Positions 45,615 to 46,826 of a stretch of 46,826 nucleotides of DNA are shown here, piece by piece (position 1 is the first letter of the stretch; each line of letters starts with the position of its first letter). This DNA is from Ignavibacteriota bacterium (lineage in GTDB: Bacteria; Bacteroidota; Ignavibacteria; UBA10030; UBA6906). The DNA lies in contig PMNE01000032.1 in assembly GCA_003162635.1 (NCBI GenBank), positions 27,799-74,624 on the forward strand, written 5' to 3'. The notes below the pieces were generated by a model, which saw only the letters and a program-made list of their open reading frames with translations, was not told the DNA's origin and did no database searches. The translations under genes and the position numbers were made by a program.

Positions 45615-46532
45615 CTATGAAATCTCAATCGAAAACTTCACGCACAGTTCCGGTTGGATGGAAGTCGATTTTCCAAGACTGATCAATCCCGTTCCCACCA
45701 GGATCACCTCATCCCTCCGGACGGCGATCTCCTTTGCTCCGTTCATGAAGACGAACGTGCCGTTAATGCTCTGGTCGACCAGCACGAAGCGTCCACGCCT
45801 GAATTCCACCCTTGCATGAGCCCTTGAGGCGAGCGGCTCCGGAATCACGAAATCATTTTCCGGGCCCCTCCCCATGTGAAGCGCGGTCCGCTCCCGGTTC
45901 AGTTCCGCGGTCGAATCGCCGTACGTTGCGTGAAGACACACTTCATGGTGGCTGGATTCGAAGATGTTCTGGACAATCGTCAGATTCTCAAGTTCCCAGA
46001 TCAACTCGAAGAGGTCCAGTTCCTCCTTCTTCCCTTTGACCGCTGCCCGGTCGATGAACCGAAGCGATTGCGCCATGGCCTCAGGGAGCTGATCGGCAGT
46101 CTGCTTCGTGGTCAGGATTTGTCCCTTCTTCGCCTGCGCTATCACGCGGGCGGCGGTATTCACCGCATCCCCGAAGACATCCCCATCCTTGAGGATGACC
46201 GGCCCGTATTGAAATCCCACCTTGATGCTCAATGTTTCATATGGTACCGTGCCGATCGCAACGGCTTGCTTCAGCGATCGCTGCATATCCTGAGCCGCCT
46301 CTGCGGCCAAAAGGGGATCGGGGAAAGTGCACATCAACTCATCTCCGATACTCTTGACAAAGGTCCCCTGGTGTCGCTGTGCCGCAATGGTGAGGACTTC
46401 CAGCGCTTTGGAGATGATCGTTTCTGCACGGGTATTTCCGAGGGATTCGTACAACTTCGTGCTGCCGCTGACATCGGCAAAGAGGATGGCGAGCTGAATG
46501 CTCGGACGATGTTCGTTTTTGCTATTCGGCAT
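45615..46532 (-). CDS. Class III adenylate cyclase with C-terminal FHA domain
   Basis: 305 residues, soluble. The N-terminal cyclase domain (about 10-185) has both metal Asp residues (FADVSGST and IGDELMCTF), the substrate Lys in VKSIGD, Asp in FGDAVNTAAR and the transition-state Asn/Arg in the same motif, so it should be active on ATP. The FHA domain (about 205-290) is canonical: MGR, SRAHAR, NGTF. This joins cAMP production to phosphothreonine reading. It converges on the plus-strand locus with 34 bases between stops. Confidence 0.92.
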   Translation of the reverse strand: MPNSKNEHRPSIQLAILFADVSGSTKLYESLGNTRAETIISKALEVLTIAAQRHQGTFVKSIGDELMCTFPDPLLAAEAAQDMQRSLKQAVAIGTVPYETLSIKVGFQYGPVILKDGDVFGDAVNTAARVIAQAKKGQILTTKQTADQLPEAMAQSLRFIDRAAVKGKKEELDLFELIWELENLTIVQNIFESSHHEVCLHATYGDSTAELNRERTALHMGRGPENDFVIPEPLASRAHARVEFRRGRFVLVDQSINGTFVFMNGAKEIAVRRDEVILVGTGLISLGKSTSIQPELCVKFSIEIS

Positions 46533-46555
46533 GATTGGTGAGTTTAGCGATCATT

Positions 46556-46586
46556 GTAAGCTACGCATACGCCCTCTTCAAATCAA
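46556..46586 (-). promoter_or_regulatory. Bacteroidota-type promoter for the cyclase-FHA gene
   Basis: On the minus strand TTG (46586-46584), 20 bases, TAGCTTAC (46563-46556). It would give a leader of about 17 bases before ATG 46532, and it separates this gene from the phosphatase upstream. Confidence 0.4.
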
Positions 46587-46670
46587 GATGCCATCGGACG
46601 ATTTTCATCGGGGTTTTTCGTTGGAAAAGGAATGTGGAACGGGGCGAGTCGCTGCCGGAAGCGGGGGGGG

Positions 46671-46826
46671 TCAGCGCCGGACAAGATGGAGAGCCGTGAT
46701 GTCATCGCTCTGCGGGGCGTCTCCCGTGAAGCGTTTGAGCGAGGCGAGCAGTTCATCGATGAAATCGCGCGGGGTCGAGCGGTTTTGCCGGCGGAAGAAT
46801 TCTTTGAGGGGGACGTCGGAATCGAA
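46671..46826 (-). CDS. C-terminal end of a SpoIIE-type PP2C phosphatase (5' part off window)
   Basis: The last 51 codons and stop of a minus-strand gene. The ending DFIDELLASLKRFTG then DAPQSDDITALHLVRR is the typical close of the SpoIIE/RsbU phosphatase domain, with the metal-binding Asp pair in QSDDIT. Domains upstream cannot be seen. Such enzymes usually dephosphorylate anti-anti-sigma factors or similar STAS proteins. Confidence 0.8.
   Translation of the reverse strand, partial: FDSDVPLKEFFRRQNRSTPRDFIDELLASLKRFTGDAPQSDDITALHLVRR

Overview
The window looks like a chromosomal segment from a GC-rich bacterium of the Bacteroidota/Ignavibacteriota/Chlorobi side of the tree. Two proteins end in the C-terminal sorting domain with a QNYPNPFNP-type motif that is common there (a subtilase at 8785-10590 and an IPT/TIG protein at 41255-44470). 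Many genes have weak or no Shine-Dalgarno sequence. Several promoters fit TTG-N19/20-TAnnTT(TG), the -33/-7 pattern described for Bacteroidota. I see no rRNA, tRNA, IS element, phage gene or CRISPR array. The lineage call is inference; no marker gene was compared.

Layout. 1-2201 (-): sugar-nucleotide transferase fused to a degenerate phosphomannomutase, running off the left edge. 2370-8655 (+): plsY, a membrane-anchored HtrA protease, purB, then an aldehyde dehydrogenase and lysine 6-aminotransferase that together fit lysine conversion to aminoadipate. 8785-10590 (-): secreted subtilase. 10724-13836 (+): nadE, rsmI and a GH13 enzyme. 13911-15996 (+): CIRCE-controlled groES-groEL. 16129-23280 (+): TetR regulator plus a complete ABC-2 exporter (HlyD lipoprotein, ATPase, TolC, ATPase, two permeases). 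23389-25382 (+): a purple-acid-phosphatase-like protein with altered metal ligands and a DUF2461 protein. 25398-29651 (-): MacAB-like exporter (adaptor, ATPase, two FtsX-type permeases). 29733-31411 (-): small membrane proteins, DUF423 and an ABC membrane domain without an ATPase. 31482-34819 (-): peptidase T and an OPT oligopeptide transporter. 35131-45580 (+): signalling and envelope locus. 45615-46532 (-): adenylate cyclase with an FHA domain. 46671-46826 (-): C-terminal end of a SpoIIE-type phosphatase.

The most interesting region is 35131-46826. A two-FHA protein, a PP2C phosphatase and a membrane Ser/Thr kinase with PEGA-like extracytoplasmic repeats are followed, co-directionally and with short gaps, by two exported TPR-CsgG-TPR proteins (one a lipoprotein), a large secreted IPT/TIG protein and an outer-membrane beta-barrel protein. 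A cyclase-FHA protein and a second PP2C-type phosphatase flank it. This reads as a signalling circuit wired to an outer-membrane assembly. The FHA/PP2C/kinase trio recalls type VI secretion regulation, but no type VI structural gene is present here.

Long open frames opposite the real genes are frequent and are by-products of GC-rich codon use; they are not annotated.
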